From: Thermoanaerobaculales bacterium | GTDB lineage: Bacteria; Acidobacteriota; Thermoanaerobaculia; Thermoanaerobaculales; Sulfomarinibacteraceae | Direction: 5' to 3' | Assembly: GCA_025456145.1 (NCBI GenBank) | Contig: JALOLD010000018.1 | Coordinates: 1 to 64,000, forward strand | Length of the DNA: 64,000 nt | In this document: positions 8,969-18,357 of the stretch, piece after piece | Layout of the letters: each line of letters starts with the position of its first letter | Position numbering within the stretch: the first letter of the stretch is position 1 | The notes under the pieces: model-generated | The model's input: only the letters and a program-made list of their open reading frames with translations | Databases searched by the model: none | Told to the model about the DNA's origin: nothing | Program-made: the position numbers and the translations under genes

Positions 8969-11731
8969 GTGACCACTGCGGACGAGTTCCGGCGGCGCGC
9001 CGCCTTCGAGGCGGGGCGCTACGGCGGCGGCGAGTGGGTCTTTCTCCGCGAGCTGCTGCAGAACGCCCGCGACGCCGGCGCGTCGCGGGTCGACCTCACC
9101 GTCGAGCGGCGGGACGGCGTCGACCGGGTCGTCTGCGCCGACGACGGCTGCGGGATGAGCTTCGACCACGCCCGCCGCTACCTGTTCACGCTCTACGCGT
9201 CGTCCAAGACAGGCCGTCGAGACATGGCCGGACGGTTCGGCATCGGTTTCTGGTCGGTGCTGCGCTTCCAGCCCGACGAGCTGGTCGTCCGCTCGGCGCC
9301 GGCCGCCGGCGAGGGCTGGATGCTCCGGCTCGACGGCGAGCTCTCCCGGGCCGAGCGTGGCGGCTGCGACCGCCCCCGCGGCACCGAGGTCGAGCTGGTC
9401 CGGCGATCGCGCGGCGACGATCCGGTGGCGGCGGCCCGGCATGCCGTCGAGCGCGACGCCCGCCACCTGCGCCGGCTGCGGCCGGGCGACGAGATCCTCG
9501 AGGTGCGGCTCAACGGGCTCGCGGCGACCGCCGAGATCGCCCTCGACCCGCCGAGCCTCGAGCTCGCCCGACCCGGTAGGCGCGCGGCGGCGGCGCTCGC
9601 CGACCGGGCCCGCGTCGACCTGCTCGCCCACGGTCTGCGGATCCGCACCACCGCCACCCTCGACGAGCTCCTGACCGGCCCGGGCGACCGCCGCCGCCGG
9701 TTCGCCGGGGCCTCCCAGGGCCTGCTCCCGAGGGTCGTCCTCGACGGCCGCCGGCTGCGCGTGCTGATGGCCCGCGGCGACGCCCGGACCGACCGCGAGC
9801 TGCGCCGGCTGGTCGGCCTCGGCCACCGGGCGGTCCGCCGCCTGGTCCGTGGTCAGCTCGACCGCGAGGCCGGGCTCGGGCCGCTCGGCCGGGCCGCCGC
9901 CCGGCTTCGCGAGGTGACGCACACCCGCCGGGCCCGCTGGTGGGCGGCCGCCGCCGCGGGCGTCGTCGTCGTCGGTATCGGCCTCTGGCGGTGGGGAGCG
10001 GCGGCGCCGGGTGCCGTTCCGCGATCCGAGCCGTCCGGCGGTCTGCCGGCCGGGGCGCCCTCGGCGCCGATCGCCGTGCTCCGCGAGGCGGCTGCCGGCT
10101 CGTATCTCGGACCGGCCGTGGACGTCCTCGCACGCGACCCCGTCGCGCCGCCGCTGAGCTATCGTCCCGCCGAGGCACGCCCGATGCTGGCGCTGCTTCG
10201 GCTGACCGCGATCGACGACGGCGGCCGGGTCGTGCCGCCCCCGGCGACCGGCCCGCCCCACCCCTACGTCGGCGCCCGCTGCGCCGAGGCGTGCCTCGAG
10301 ATCGCCCTCGAGCTCGGGGGCGAGAAAGGTCCCCTCCGGCTGCCGGTGCCGACCGGGCACCTGCTCGACCCGGCGAGCCTGCGAATGAGCGGAGGCGCCG
10401 CGACCCTGCGCGCGGCGGATGACGGCGGGCCGGTGCTCGATCTCGACGGCGTTGTCCGTGGACGGCTCGAGTACCGCACCGGTCCGGTCGTCGAGACCGG
10501 TCCGCGGGTCGTCGGCCGGTGGCCCGAGCTCCCGCCGTCGGCGGTCCGGTTCGCCGAACGGCTCGTCGGGCTCGAGCCCGGTTCCGCGGCAACGGCGGCC
10601 CGCGACTGGGTGGCCCGACGGGTGGTGTACGACACCTCGGATGAGGTGGTCCGCCGTCACCGCGAGGCGGCGGTCGGGGGGGACGGCTTCGTCGCTCGCT
10701 GTCTGGCGGTCGGCGCCGGCGACTGCGACGTCCAGAGCGCCGTGCTCGCGGCCATCCTCCACCGGGCCGGCTTCGAGGTCCGGCTCGCGGTGGGCTTCGT
10801 GGGGGTCGGCGGCCGCGCCCTGCCCGGGCTCCACGCCTGGGTCGAGGTCCGGACCGGGGACGGCTGGCGGGAGGTCGACCCGAGCGGTGGCGGGCGCTCG
10901 ATCCCGGACGACGCGGGGAGCGGGACGGGTCCGGGCGACGAGGCGGCCCGCACCGACCCGCGGATCGCGGCGGCGTCCGGCTCGCGGCTCGTCTCGACGC
11001 CGGTCGTCCCGCTGCTCGCCGCCCTGGCCCTGGCGGCGACGACCGTGGTCGCCCTTCGCGCTCGCACCCGGCTGCGCGGCGCCGCCTGGGGCGAGTCGGC
11101 GGACCTCGCCGGGCTGCTGCGCGGCGCGCTGACCCGGCCGGAGGCCTTCGCCGAAGCGCCGGCGCTGTTCAGCCGGCGCGTCGTCCCGGTGCTCGGCGGC
11201 GCCGCCCTGAGCCTCGAGCGCGCCAACCGCCTCGCCCGCCGCGGCCGGCTGGTGGCCGGGAGCGGGAGCGGCCTCGCCCGGGCCGCGGCGGCGGCCGGCC
11301 GCGCGGTGGTCGACACCCGGCGTCCCGAGGGACGGGCGGTGGCGGCGGTGCTCGGCGCGGTCGATCTCGACCGCTGGGACGCGATCCGGGGTCGCGGCGC
11401 GACGCACCCGGTGTGCGCGGATCTGGTGAGGGCGGCGGCCGGCGTGGGGGAGTGTTGGGAGGTGCGGCTCGGCCCCGGACGAGGCGACGAGATCGAGGTT
11501 CTCGACGGCCGGGCGGCGGGTCTCGGTCGCTGCCGGATCGTCGCGGTGGACGGTGGGGGACGGCTCTGGCGGGGCGTCGCGTCCCTCGCCGAGCGGTCGC
11601 CCGCGGCGGCGGCGCTGCTGCTCGGCGAGTCGGTGTCGGAGCGGCTGCGGTGGCCCGCGGCCCGGTCGCGGCGGCTCGTGTCGAGGCTCGCGGCGGCGGC
11701 CCTCGCCGAGCGGCGGGAGCATCTCCGGTGA
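8969..11731 (+). CDS. Hsp90/HtpG-like GHKL ATPase domain - TM - transglutaminase-like domain - TM - C-terminal domain protein
   Basis: N-box ELLQNARDAGAS, G1 DDGCGM, G2 AGRFGIGFWS; TM WWAAAAAGVVVVGIGLW; TGase core GDCDVQSAVLAAILHRAGFEVRLAVG...LHAWVEV..GWREVDPSGG; second TM VPLLAALALAATTVVAL. Confidence 0.88.
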   Translation: MTTADEFRRRAAFEAGRYGGGEWVFLRELLQNARDAGASRVDLTVERRDGVDRVVCADDGCGMSFDHARRYLFTLYASSKTGRRDMAGRFGIGFWSVLRFQPDELVVRSAPAAGEGWMLRLDGELSRAERGGCDRPRGTEVELVRRSRGDDPVAAARHAVERDARHLRRLRPGDEILEVRLNGLAATAEIALDPPSLELARPGRRAAAALADRARVDLLAHGLRIRTTATLDELLTGPGDRRRRFAGASQGLLPRVVLDGRRLRVLMARGDARTDRELRRLVGLGHRAVRRLVRGQLDREAGLGPLGRAAARLREVTHTRRARWWAAAAAGVVVVGIGLWRWGAAAPGAVPRSEPSGGLPAGAPSAPIAVLREAAAGSYLGPAVDVLARDPVAPPLSYRPAEARPMLALLRLTAIDDGGRVVPPPATGPPHPYVGARCAEACLEIALELGGEKGPLRLPVPTGHLLDPASLRMSGGAATLRAADDGGPVLDLDGVVRGRLEYRTGPVVETGPRVVGRWPELPPSAVRFAERLVGLEPGSAATAARDWVARRVVYDTSDEVVRRHREAAVGGDGFVARCLAVGAGDCDVQSAVLAAILHRAGFEVRLAVGFVGVGGRALPGLHAWVEVRTGDGWREVDPSGGGRSIPDDAGSGTGPGDEAARTDPRIAAASGSRLVSTPVVPLLAALALAATTVVALRARTRLRGAAWGESADLAGLLRGALTRPEAFAEAPALFSRRVVPVLGGAALSLERANRLARRGRLVAGSGSGLARAAAAAGRAVVDTRRPEGRAVAAVLGAVDLDRWDAIRGRGATHPVCADLVRAAAGVGECWEVRLGPGRGDEIEVLDGRAAGLGRCRIVAVDGGGRLWRGVASLAERSPAAAALLLGESVSERLRWPAARSRRLVSRLAAAALAERREHLR

Positions 11732-13215
11732 GGTCCGACGAGCTGCTCGCGATCGACGTCGCCGCCGAGGTGGCGACGCTCTGCGCCACCCAGGTCCAGG
11801 GCCCGTGGCAGGTTCCGGCCGAGCTGGTGCGGCTCGCGGTCGCCCGGGGCGCCGCGCGGGTCGACGTCGACCGGGTCCGGGGTGGGCTGCGTCTGCGCTG
11901 CGCGGGTCGCCTCGCCGACCAGGGCGAGCTGCGCGACCTCGCCCTGGTGTTCGACCCGAAGGCCGAGCGCGGCGATCGCCAGGCCGCGATCTCGCGGTCC
12001 GAGGCGGCCGGTCTGCAGGCGCTGATGTGGGCGGCGGGCCAGCCCGGCGCCCGGCTCGTCATCGAGGTTTACTCGGGCGACGACTCGGCGGTCCTCGAGG
12101 TCCGGGACGCCGGGGTGCGGGTCGGGCGCGGCGCCGTGGCCGCTCCACCCGGGACCACGGTGGTCTGGCGGTGCCGGGGGATGCGGACGAGGCGGGCCCT
12201 CGCCTGGCTCGAGACCGCGTGCCGCTTCGTCCCGGTCCCGATCTCGGTCGCGGGGTGCGACCTGCCGCGCGGCTTCGAGGGCGGCCTCTACCGGATGCGG
12301 CTCGCCGGGCCGCTCGCGACCGAGCTCGCGATCACCGCCGCCGGCGACACCCCGTCGTTGTGGCTGCTCGAGCACGGCGTGCTGTCGGCGCGGGCGGTGG
12401 TGCCGGGCTACCCTGCGTTCTCGGCGGCGATCGAGCTGAGCGGCGTCGCACCACCCGCCTCGAGCGCGGATGCGCTGCGCGCGGCGGCCGACCCCTACCT
12501 CGCGGGTCTGCTCGACCAGGCGGCGAGGATGCTCGTGCTGCTCGTCGACCGGCTGCCGACCGTGGACGAGCCGGTGCGGACCCGTCTCACCTCGCTGCTG
12601 CTCGGCTTCGCGGTGCGCGACATCCTCCGGCACGAGATCGAGTCGCTCCCGGTCGTCGCGGTGCGCCGGGCCGGATCCCGGAGGTTCGTCACCCCGGCCC
12701 GTCTCGCCCGGTGGGCGCGCCGGCGGGGTGGGGTCGTGGTCGCGACCGAGCCCGGCCAGGCCGGCGGGGACCCGGCCGCGAGCCTGGTCGTCGAGGCGTC
12801 CACCGAGGAACGCGCGTTGCTGTCCGAGCTGCTCGACGTCCGGGTCGAGCGGGTCGGTCGCCGGACCGCCGCCGGCGAGCTCGCCGACCGGCTCCGCCGG
12901 GCCTGGTTCGCCGCGTCGTCGCGCCTCGGACCGGGCCCCATCGCGCCCGGTCGGCTGCGCGCCGACGAGCGCCGGTTGCTCGAGGCCGCGACGGCGGCCG
13001 GGGTCGGGCTCGCTCTCTGCCCGGGGCGCCGCCGGGCTCGGCGGCGCGGGGAGCACTGGCTGGTCGGGAGGGAGCGGCCGGAGGTTCGCGCGGCGGTCGC
13101 CGCGGTCGCCGAGGAGAGCTCGTGGCTCTACCCGGCGCTGCTCGCGATGATCGGCGAGGACGGCGGGGCGGGGGAGACCGTCCGCCGGGCGTGGGTCGGC
13201 GGTCTGGTCAGTTGA
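11728..13215 (+). CDS. Hypothetical protein, probable degenerate GHKL/Hsp90-like partner of the upstream gene
   Basis: GTG at 11728 overlaps upstream TGA (GTGA); ELVRLAVARGAARVDVDRVRGGLRLRCAG... aligns by eye with ELLQNARDAGASRVDLTVERRDGVDRVVCADDG but lacks N-box Asn and DxGxG. Confidence 0.75.
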   Translation: MRSDELLAIDVAAEVATLCATQVQGPWQVPAELVRLAVARGAARVDVDRVRGGLRLRCAGRLADQGELRDLALVFDPKAERGDRQAAISRSEAAGLQALMWAAGQPGARLVIEVYSGDDSAVLEVRDAGVRVGRGAVAAPPGTTVVWRCRGMRTRRALAWLETACRFVPVPISVAGCDLPRGFEGGLYRMRLAGPLATELAITAAGDTPSLWLLEHGVLSARAVVPGYPAFSAAIELSGVAPPASSADALRAAADPYLAGLLDQAARMLVLLVDRLPTVDEPVRTRLTSLLLGFAVRDILRHEIESLPVVAVRRAGSRRFVTPARLARWARRRGGVVVATEPGQAGGDPAASLVVEASTEERALLSELLDVRVERVGRRTAAGELADRLRRAWFAASSRLGPGPIAPGRLRADERRLLEAATAAGVGLALCPGRRRARRRGEHWLVGRERPEVRAAVAAVAEESSWLYPALLAMIGEDGGAGETVRRAWVGGLVS

Positions 13216-13588
13216 CGATCTCGCACTCGTCGGCGTTCATGAGCATGGCGCTGGCCTGGGCGTCGGCCGGGTCGGCGACGATCATCGCGTGCTCGAAGGT
13301 CGCCCGGAGCAGGTCGGGCTCGACCCCGTCGGCGAGCAGCGCCCAGACGACGGCGGTCAGCAGCTCCTCCTGCATCTGACTCTGGACCTCGTCCCGCGAG
13401 GTGACGACGCCGCCGAAGATCGCGTTGTCGGCGCTGCCGCCGCGCGGGATGAGCACCGTCAGGCAGGCCCCGAGATCCTGCTGCTGCGCCCCCGGAGCGG
13501 TGCGGATCAGATCGACGAGCTTGCGCTCGAAGTCCGCGAACCAGCCGGGCCGCTCGCCGCTGCCGCCGTCGTCGTACAGGTCGCTCAT
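13208..13588 (-). CDS. Hypothetical protein (126 aa)
   Basis: MSDLYDDGGSGERPGWFADFERKLVDLIRTAPG...; coding-like composition; convergent 8-bp overlap with preceding gene. Confidence 0.7.
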   Translation of the reverse strand: MSDLYDDGGSGERPGWFADFERKLVDLIRTAPGAQQQDLGACLTVLIPRGGSADNAIFGGVVTSRDEVQSQMQEELLTAVVWALLADGVEPDLLRATFEHAMIVADPADAQASAMLMNADECEIVN

Positions 13589-13766
13589 CGTCGGCTCCCT
13601 TCGCCGGACGAACGCCGGATCGGCGCCGTCGATCAAGGGAAAGCACGAATCGTGCCGGATCGGGGAGCGCCCGGCCGCCGACCGGGGGAAGCGGCGCCGT
13701 TCCACTTCGGTACGGCCCGGTCGCCCGGGCCCCAACCCGGTACGCCGCCGCCGGCCGGCCGTCGCC

Positions 13767-16418
13767 TCAGGGGCTGAGACGGCGGCCGGGGCTGCGCGGC
13801 GGGGTCGTCGGCCGGACCAGGGTCTCCGCCTCCGCGATCGCCGTGCTCTGCGAGACCGCGCCGCCGACGACGAGCAGCCGGCCGTCAGCGGCGATCGTCG
13901 CGGTGTGAAAGCCGCGGGCCGCGCCGAGCGACGAACCGACCGACCACGCCATGGCCGCCGGGTCGAAGGTCTCGGTCCCCGCGATCGGGGCGCCCGAGTA
14001 GTCGAGACCGCCCGTGACCAAAACCAGGCCGTTGGCGAGCTTGGTCGCGGTCGCGCCCTGGCGGATCGTCCCGGTCGGACCGGCGATCGTCCAGCGGCCG
14101 TTGGCCGGGTTCCAGAGCAGCGTCATCGGCGCGTTGGCGATCCCGGCGAGCAGTACCCGGCCGTCGTCGAGGGCGACGGTGACCGGCATCTGCCAGTCGG
14201 CCGGCAGCGGCGCAGCCCGGCGGAGGGTGTCGGTCGCCGGGTCGAAGAGGGTCAGCTCGCGGGCGCCGGCGATGACCGCCCGGCCGTCGGCGAGGCTCGC
14301 CATACCGGGGTAGAGGCGCCGGCCGGCCAGGCTCCCGGCCACCGTCCAGGTCTCCGAGGCGGGGTCGAAGACCTCGACCTCGCGGACTTCGCCGTCGTGG
14401 GGCGAGGCGCTCCAGACGCCGCCCGCGACGAGCACCCGGCCGTCGTCGAGGGCGAGCAGGGAGTGCCCGGTACGATCGTGGCTGAGCTGACCGGTGACGG
14501 TCCAGGCGTCGATGGCCGGGTCGTAGATCTCGCTGTCGACCTCCTGCCCGGGCGTGCTTCCGACGACCAGCACCCGGCCGTCGGCGAGGAGCGCGGCCTG
14601 AACCATGCCGGCGGCGCCGCTCGGCGCCGCGGCCGGTGTCCAGGCGCCGGTCGAGGGGTCCCAGAGCTCGGCCGTCTGCGATCCGCCGCCGACGACGAGG
14701 ATCCGACCGTCGGCGAGGGCGACCGCGGCGTGCTGGGCGCGGGCGGCGGCGAGGGGCGCGGCGGCGACCCACTGCCAGCATCGGAAGTCGGTGCAGATCA
14801 GCAGGGCGCCGTCGTGCGAGCAGGTCGCGTCCTCGAGCTCGGCGGTGACGCTCCAGTCGAAGCTGCCGGTCGAGACGTAGGCGTGGCTCGCGGTGGTGTC
14901 GAAGGAGCTCGCGCCATCGCCGAAGACCCACCCGTACGAGGCCTCGCCCTCGCAGTTCGCCGTCTCGAGGCTGCCCGAGAAGGCGACCGGCTGGCCCGGC
15001 CAGCCGGTGGCGCTGACCGAGGCGTCGCACCACAGGGCGCAGCCCGAGCCGAGATCGGCGGTGAAGACCATCATCTCCGAGGCCCATCCGGTTGCGAGGT
15101 CGTGGATCGCCAGGTTGGTCGGGACGCCGTCGTAGCGCTTGGAGTCGGGGGCCGTACCATCGTCGAAGAAATCCCCCAGGTAGTAGAAGTCTCCGGCGTC
15201 GGCCTGGCCGCCCTGCTCGATCTCCTCGAGCCCGTCCGCCTCCATCAGCCTGAGCAGCTTGTGCTCGGTGTAGGAGTTGTCGTAGAGGGGCTCGCCGTTG
15301 TCGTCGACGCGGGCGTCGACGTGCCAGATCAGGACACCGTGCCGCGGGAGCTCGAGGTCGTTGCCGGCCCGGTTGCGGACCTGCGCCATGAAGTACTCGC
15401 CGGCCGGGTCGGTCATCGGGTCGCCGTGCATGAGCACCACTGCCTCGCCGGCCTCGGCCGACGGCAGGAGCGCGATCTCGTGGCTGTCCTGGTTGTAGAC
15501 CTCGGGCTCGATCCAGCCCAGCACCCACTTCGAAAAGCAGTTGTGGTCGCCCCAGTTGCCGTCCATCTGGTCGAGCCCGCCGAGGCCGCCCCGGGGACCG
15601 ATGCCGTCGTCGTAGTCGTAGTAGTCGGGCAGGCCGAGGGCGTGACCGGTCTCGTGGATCAGCACCTCGGGGCTGAACTCGCCCGGCCAGTCGTAGTTCT
15701 CCCACTGCCACGAGTAGGTTCCGATCCTCACTCCGTCGACCGTGAAGTCGTCGTTCCAGAAGCTCGTCTGGTAGCCCCACCAGAACTCCGCCCACTCGCC
15801 GTGCGGTCCGGTCCAGACCACCGCGAGGTAGTCGATGACGCCGTCGCCGTCGTTGTCGTAGCGCGCGAAGTCGTGCCCCTCTCCGTCGAAGTGAGCGATC
15901 ACCTCCTTGATCAGGCTCTGGCGCCCGATGTAGGACTCGTTGACGCTCTCCCGCGGGTAGGGCGTCGTGTACCAGCCGAGCACGGATCCCGAGATCTCGA
16001 GCTGGCCGTAGGACGAGCGCCGGTAGAACTCGGTCAGGCTCTCGTAGGGGAAGCCCGTCGGCTCGCCGTCGCCGAAGATCCGGTCCTCGACCACCGCCGG
16101 GTCGGTGACCCCCGGCATGTCGGCGAAGGCGACCAACAGGGTGAGGACCTCCGGGGCGCCGCTCGCCGGCAGGACCCCCGGCGCGTCGGGCAACGCCTTG
16201 GCGGAGGCGGCGCCCGCGCGGAGGCGCGCCGCGAGCTGGGGCGCCATCCGGTGGTTGCCGAACCCGCGGGCGGCCGCCACCCGGTCGGGCAGCGTGCCGT
16301 CGCTGCGATAGCGGGCGAGCTGCTCCGGGGTCGGCGGCTCGAGGGCGGACACAGGCGACGGTCCGAACACGACGAGGCCCGTCGCGAGAACGAGGGTGGC
16401 GGAGAGTCGTGCGTACAT
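13767..16418 (-). CDS. M6-family metalloprotease (immune-inhibitor-A-like) with PKD-like domain and Kelch-like repeats
   Basis: Signal peptide; HETGHALGLPDYYD zinc-binding site; PKD-like YGWVFGDGASSFDTTASHAY; repeated LADGRVLVVGG.../ELWDPSTGAWT Kelch motifs. Confidence 0.93.
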   Translation of the reverse strand: MYARLSATLVLATGLVVFGPSPVSALEPPTPEQLARYRSDGTLPDRVAAARGFGNHRMAPQLAARLRAGAASAKALPDAPGVLPASGAPEVLTLLVAFADMPGVTDPAVVEDRIFGDGEPTGFPYESLTEFYRRSSYGQLEISGSVLGWYTTPYPRESVNESYIGRQSLIKEVIAHFDGEGHDFARYDNDGDGVIDYLAVVWTGPHGEWAEFWWGYQTSFWNDDFTVDGVRIGTYSWQWENYDWPGEFSPEVLIHETGHALGLPDYYDYDDGIGPRGGLGGLDQMDGNWGDHNCFSKWVLGWIEPEVYNQDSHEIALLPSAEAGEAVVLMHGDPMTDPAGEYFMAQVRNRAGNDLELPRHGVLIWHVDARVDDNGEPLYDNSYTEHKLLRLMEADGLEEIEQGGQADAGDFYYLGDFFDDGTAPDSKRYDGVPTNLAIHDLATGWASEMMVFTADLGSGCALWCDASVSATGWPGQPVAFSGSLETANCEGEASYGWVFGDGASSFDTTASHAYVSTGSFDWSVTAELEDATCSHDGALLICTDFRCWQWVAAAPLAAARAQHAAVALADGRILVVGGGSQTAELWDPSTGAWTPAAAPSGAAGMVQAALLADGRVLVVGSTPGQEVDSEIYDPAIDAWTVTGQLSHDRTGHSLLALDDGRVLVAGGVWSASPHDGEVREVEVFDPASETWTVAGSLAGRRLYPGMASLADGRAVIAGARELTLFDPATDTLRRAAPLPADWQMPVTVALDDGRVLLAGIANAPMTLLWNPANGRWTIAGPTGTIRQGATATKLANGLVLVTGGLDYSGAPIAGTETFDPAAMAWSVGSSLGAARGFHTATIAADGRLLVVGGAVSQSTAIAEAETLVRPTTPPRSPGRRLSP

Positions 16419-16512
16419 CGTTCCTCCTGCGGACGACTCTACACCGGATGGCCGGAAGAGGGCGCGGTGTCAGCGTGTCACACCGCGCCCGCGTCGGGCC
16501 TCGATCCGGGAT

Positions 16513-18357
16513 CTACTCGCCGATCTGACGGCGGAGCTCGTCGATCCGGCGGTTGACCTCGGCCAGCGAGAGGGTCCGGTAGCGGACCGGCAGGAACCGG
16601 GTGTCGGTGCACTCCTTGACCGCCACCAGGTCCATCAGCTCGAGGCGCTCGGTGTGGGCGGACGGACGGACCTCGGCCGCGGCGTCGGCGATGATCTCGA
16701 CGAGGCTCCGCCCGCCGCCGTCGGCGGCCTGGGTGGCGTGGACCCGGAGCGCCCGGACCAGGATGCCCTCCATCTCGTTGCCGCCGATGCCGGCGTCGTC
16801 GGGCAGCTCGGGGAGCTCGTCGGCCGCCACGGGCAGGCCGACCTTGCGGGCCATCGCGGCGAAGAGGGCGCGGCGACCGGCGGCGTCGCCGGGCGGGAAT
16901 AGGGGGATGTGGACATCGAGCCGGCCCTGGCGCTTGAGATCGACCTCGACGAGGTCCGGGCGGCTGGTGGCGAACACCCAGATGATCTTGCCCCGGTTCG
17001 AGGTGTCGCTCATCTCCTTGGCGAGCATGCCGTAGACGCGGCCGGAGAGACCGGAGTCGCCGGTCCCCGAGTCGCGCTTGCCGGTCATCTGGTCGGCCTC
17101 GTCGACGAACACCACCACTTGGCCGAGGGCGCGGAGGATGGTGAAGACCTTCTCGAGGTTGCCCTCGGTGGCGCCCACCCAGCGCTCGCGGAAGTTCCGT
17201 AGCGCCACCACCGGGATGCCGATCTCGCCGGCCCAGCACTCGACGAGATAGGTCTTGCCGGTGCCGATGCGGCCGCAGAGCAGATAGCCCATGGGGATCG
17301 CTCGGGTGACGCCGCGGCGCAGCAGCTCGGCATCCTGGCGGAGCCACTGCTTGGCCTCGTCGTGCCCGGCGACGTCGTCGAGGGTGCGCGCCGACTCGAC
17401 GAACGAGATGCGCCCCGCGGCCTCCTTCTCGATCAGCTCCTTCTTCATCCGGCTCAGGGTCTTCACGGTCAGCGGTCGTCCCGAGCCGAGGGCCTGGAGG
17501 ACCAGCGACCGTGCCGCCACCCGGGTGAGCCCGACCAGCCGCGCGGCGAGCTCATCGACGGTCATCTCGAAGGCCGAGGCGGCGTCGGCGCGGTCGGCGA
17601 CGAGGTGATGCAGGAAGGCGCCGAGCTCGCCGGACGAGGGCAGCGAGACGGCGATCTTGGCGTTGTACGAGCTCTCGACGAGGAGGGGGTGGAGGTCGGT
17701 GAGGTTTTCGGTGACCAGCACGGTGGCCACGAAGGCCTCGGCGAGGGAGGGGTCGGCGGCCCAGTCGAGGAGCTGGATCAGGGTCTGGCTGAGGTCGGAG
17801 GAGAAGTGGACCGGCTCGCCGCGGGGGGCGAGGAAGTGGGCGTAGTCGATGACCACCGCGACCCGCAGCGGGTCGGCGACGAGTTCGCCGTCGTCGCCGC
17901 GTCGGGTCCGGTGCTGGCTGCCGCGGAGGAACCGGTTGACGATCTCCAGGGCGCGGCGGGGATCGCGCGGCAGCAGCCCGCCGAGGTCGAGGACGCTGTC
18001 GCCCATCTCGGGCAGCGACGCCCAGCCGGTGCCGCGGAAGCTGTCGAAGGCCTTGAGAAAGCGGTGGAAGTGGTCGCCGCCCCGGGGCACCCGGAGGCCC
18101 CGGCCGCGGTCATAGAAGATCACCACCTCGAAGGGGGCCAGCATCACCTCGGCGAGGAAGTCCCCGAGGGGCAGGAACCGGGTGGCGCCGTCGGCGCCGG
18201 TGGCGGGCACCAGGTCGCGGACGTTGCCGTGGAGCACGAACTGGCCGGCCGAGCCCGAGCGGAAGAGGCCGCGCATCTCCTCGGCCCAGGAGGGCAGCGG
18301 CGCCGACCCGCCGGCGCCGGACCCGTCGCCGCGGGCCGGCTCGGTGATCTCAGGCAT
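16513..18357 (-). CDS. Ycf46-like AAA+ ATPase (degenerate N-terminal half plus classical AAA module)
   Basis: Walker A CGRIGTGKTYL, Walker B VVVFVDEADQM, sensor region VFATSRPDLVEVDLKRQGRLDVHI; preceding GLTRVAARSLVLQAL...RISFVESARTLDDVAGHDEAKQWLR resembles the Ycf46 linker. Confidence 0.85.
   Translation of the reverse strand: MPEITEPARGDGSGAGGSAPLPSWAEEMRGLFRSGSAGQFVLHGNVRDLVPATGADGATRFLPLGDFLAEVMLAPFEVVIFYDRGRGLRVPRGGDHFHRFLKAFDSFRGTGWASLPEMGDSVLDLGGLLPRDPRRALEIVNRFLRGSQHRTRRGDDGELVADPLRVAVVIDYAHFLAPRGEPVHFSSDLSQTLIQLLDWAADPSLAEAFVATVLVTENLTDLHPLLVESSYNAKIAVSLPSSGELGAFLHHLVADRADAASAFEMTVDELAARLVGLTRVAARSLVLQALGSGRPLTVKTLSRMKKELIEKEAAGRISFVESARTLDDVAGHDEAKQWLRQDAELLRRGVTRAIPMGYLLCGRIGTGKTYLVECWAGEIGIPVVALRNFRERWVGATEGNLEKVFTILRALGQVVVFVDEADQMTGKRDSGTGDSGLSGRVYGMLAKEMSDTSNRGKIIWVFATSRPDLVEVDLKRQGRLDVHIPLFPPGDAAGRRALFAAMARKVGLPVAADELPELPDDAGIGGNEMEGILVRALRVHATQAADGGGRSLVEIIADAAAEVRPSAHTERLELMDLVAVKECTDTRFLPVRYRTLSLAEVNRRIDELRRQIGE

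Noticed and set aside
8912-11722. 936-aa minus-strand ORF
   Set aside because: Shadow frame of the GHKL-TGase gene; composition non-protein-like
8969-13215. Interpretation as a known anti-phage GHKL defence system
   Set aside because: No nuclease, NTPase or other effector hallmark and no mobile-element or defence-island context; I keep it as an uncharacterised membrane system instead
13401-16556. 1051-aa plus-strand ORF
   Set aside because: Antisense of the M6 metalloprotease; no domain signal
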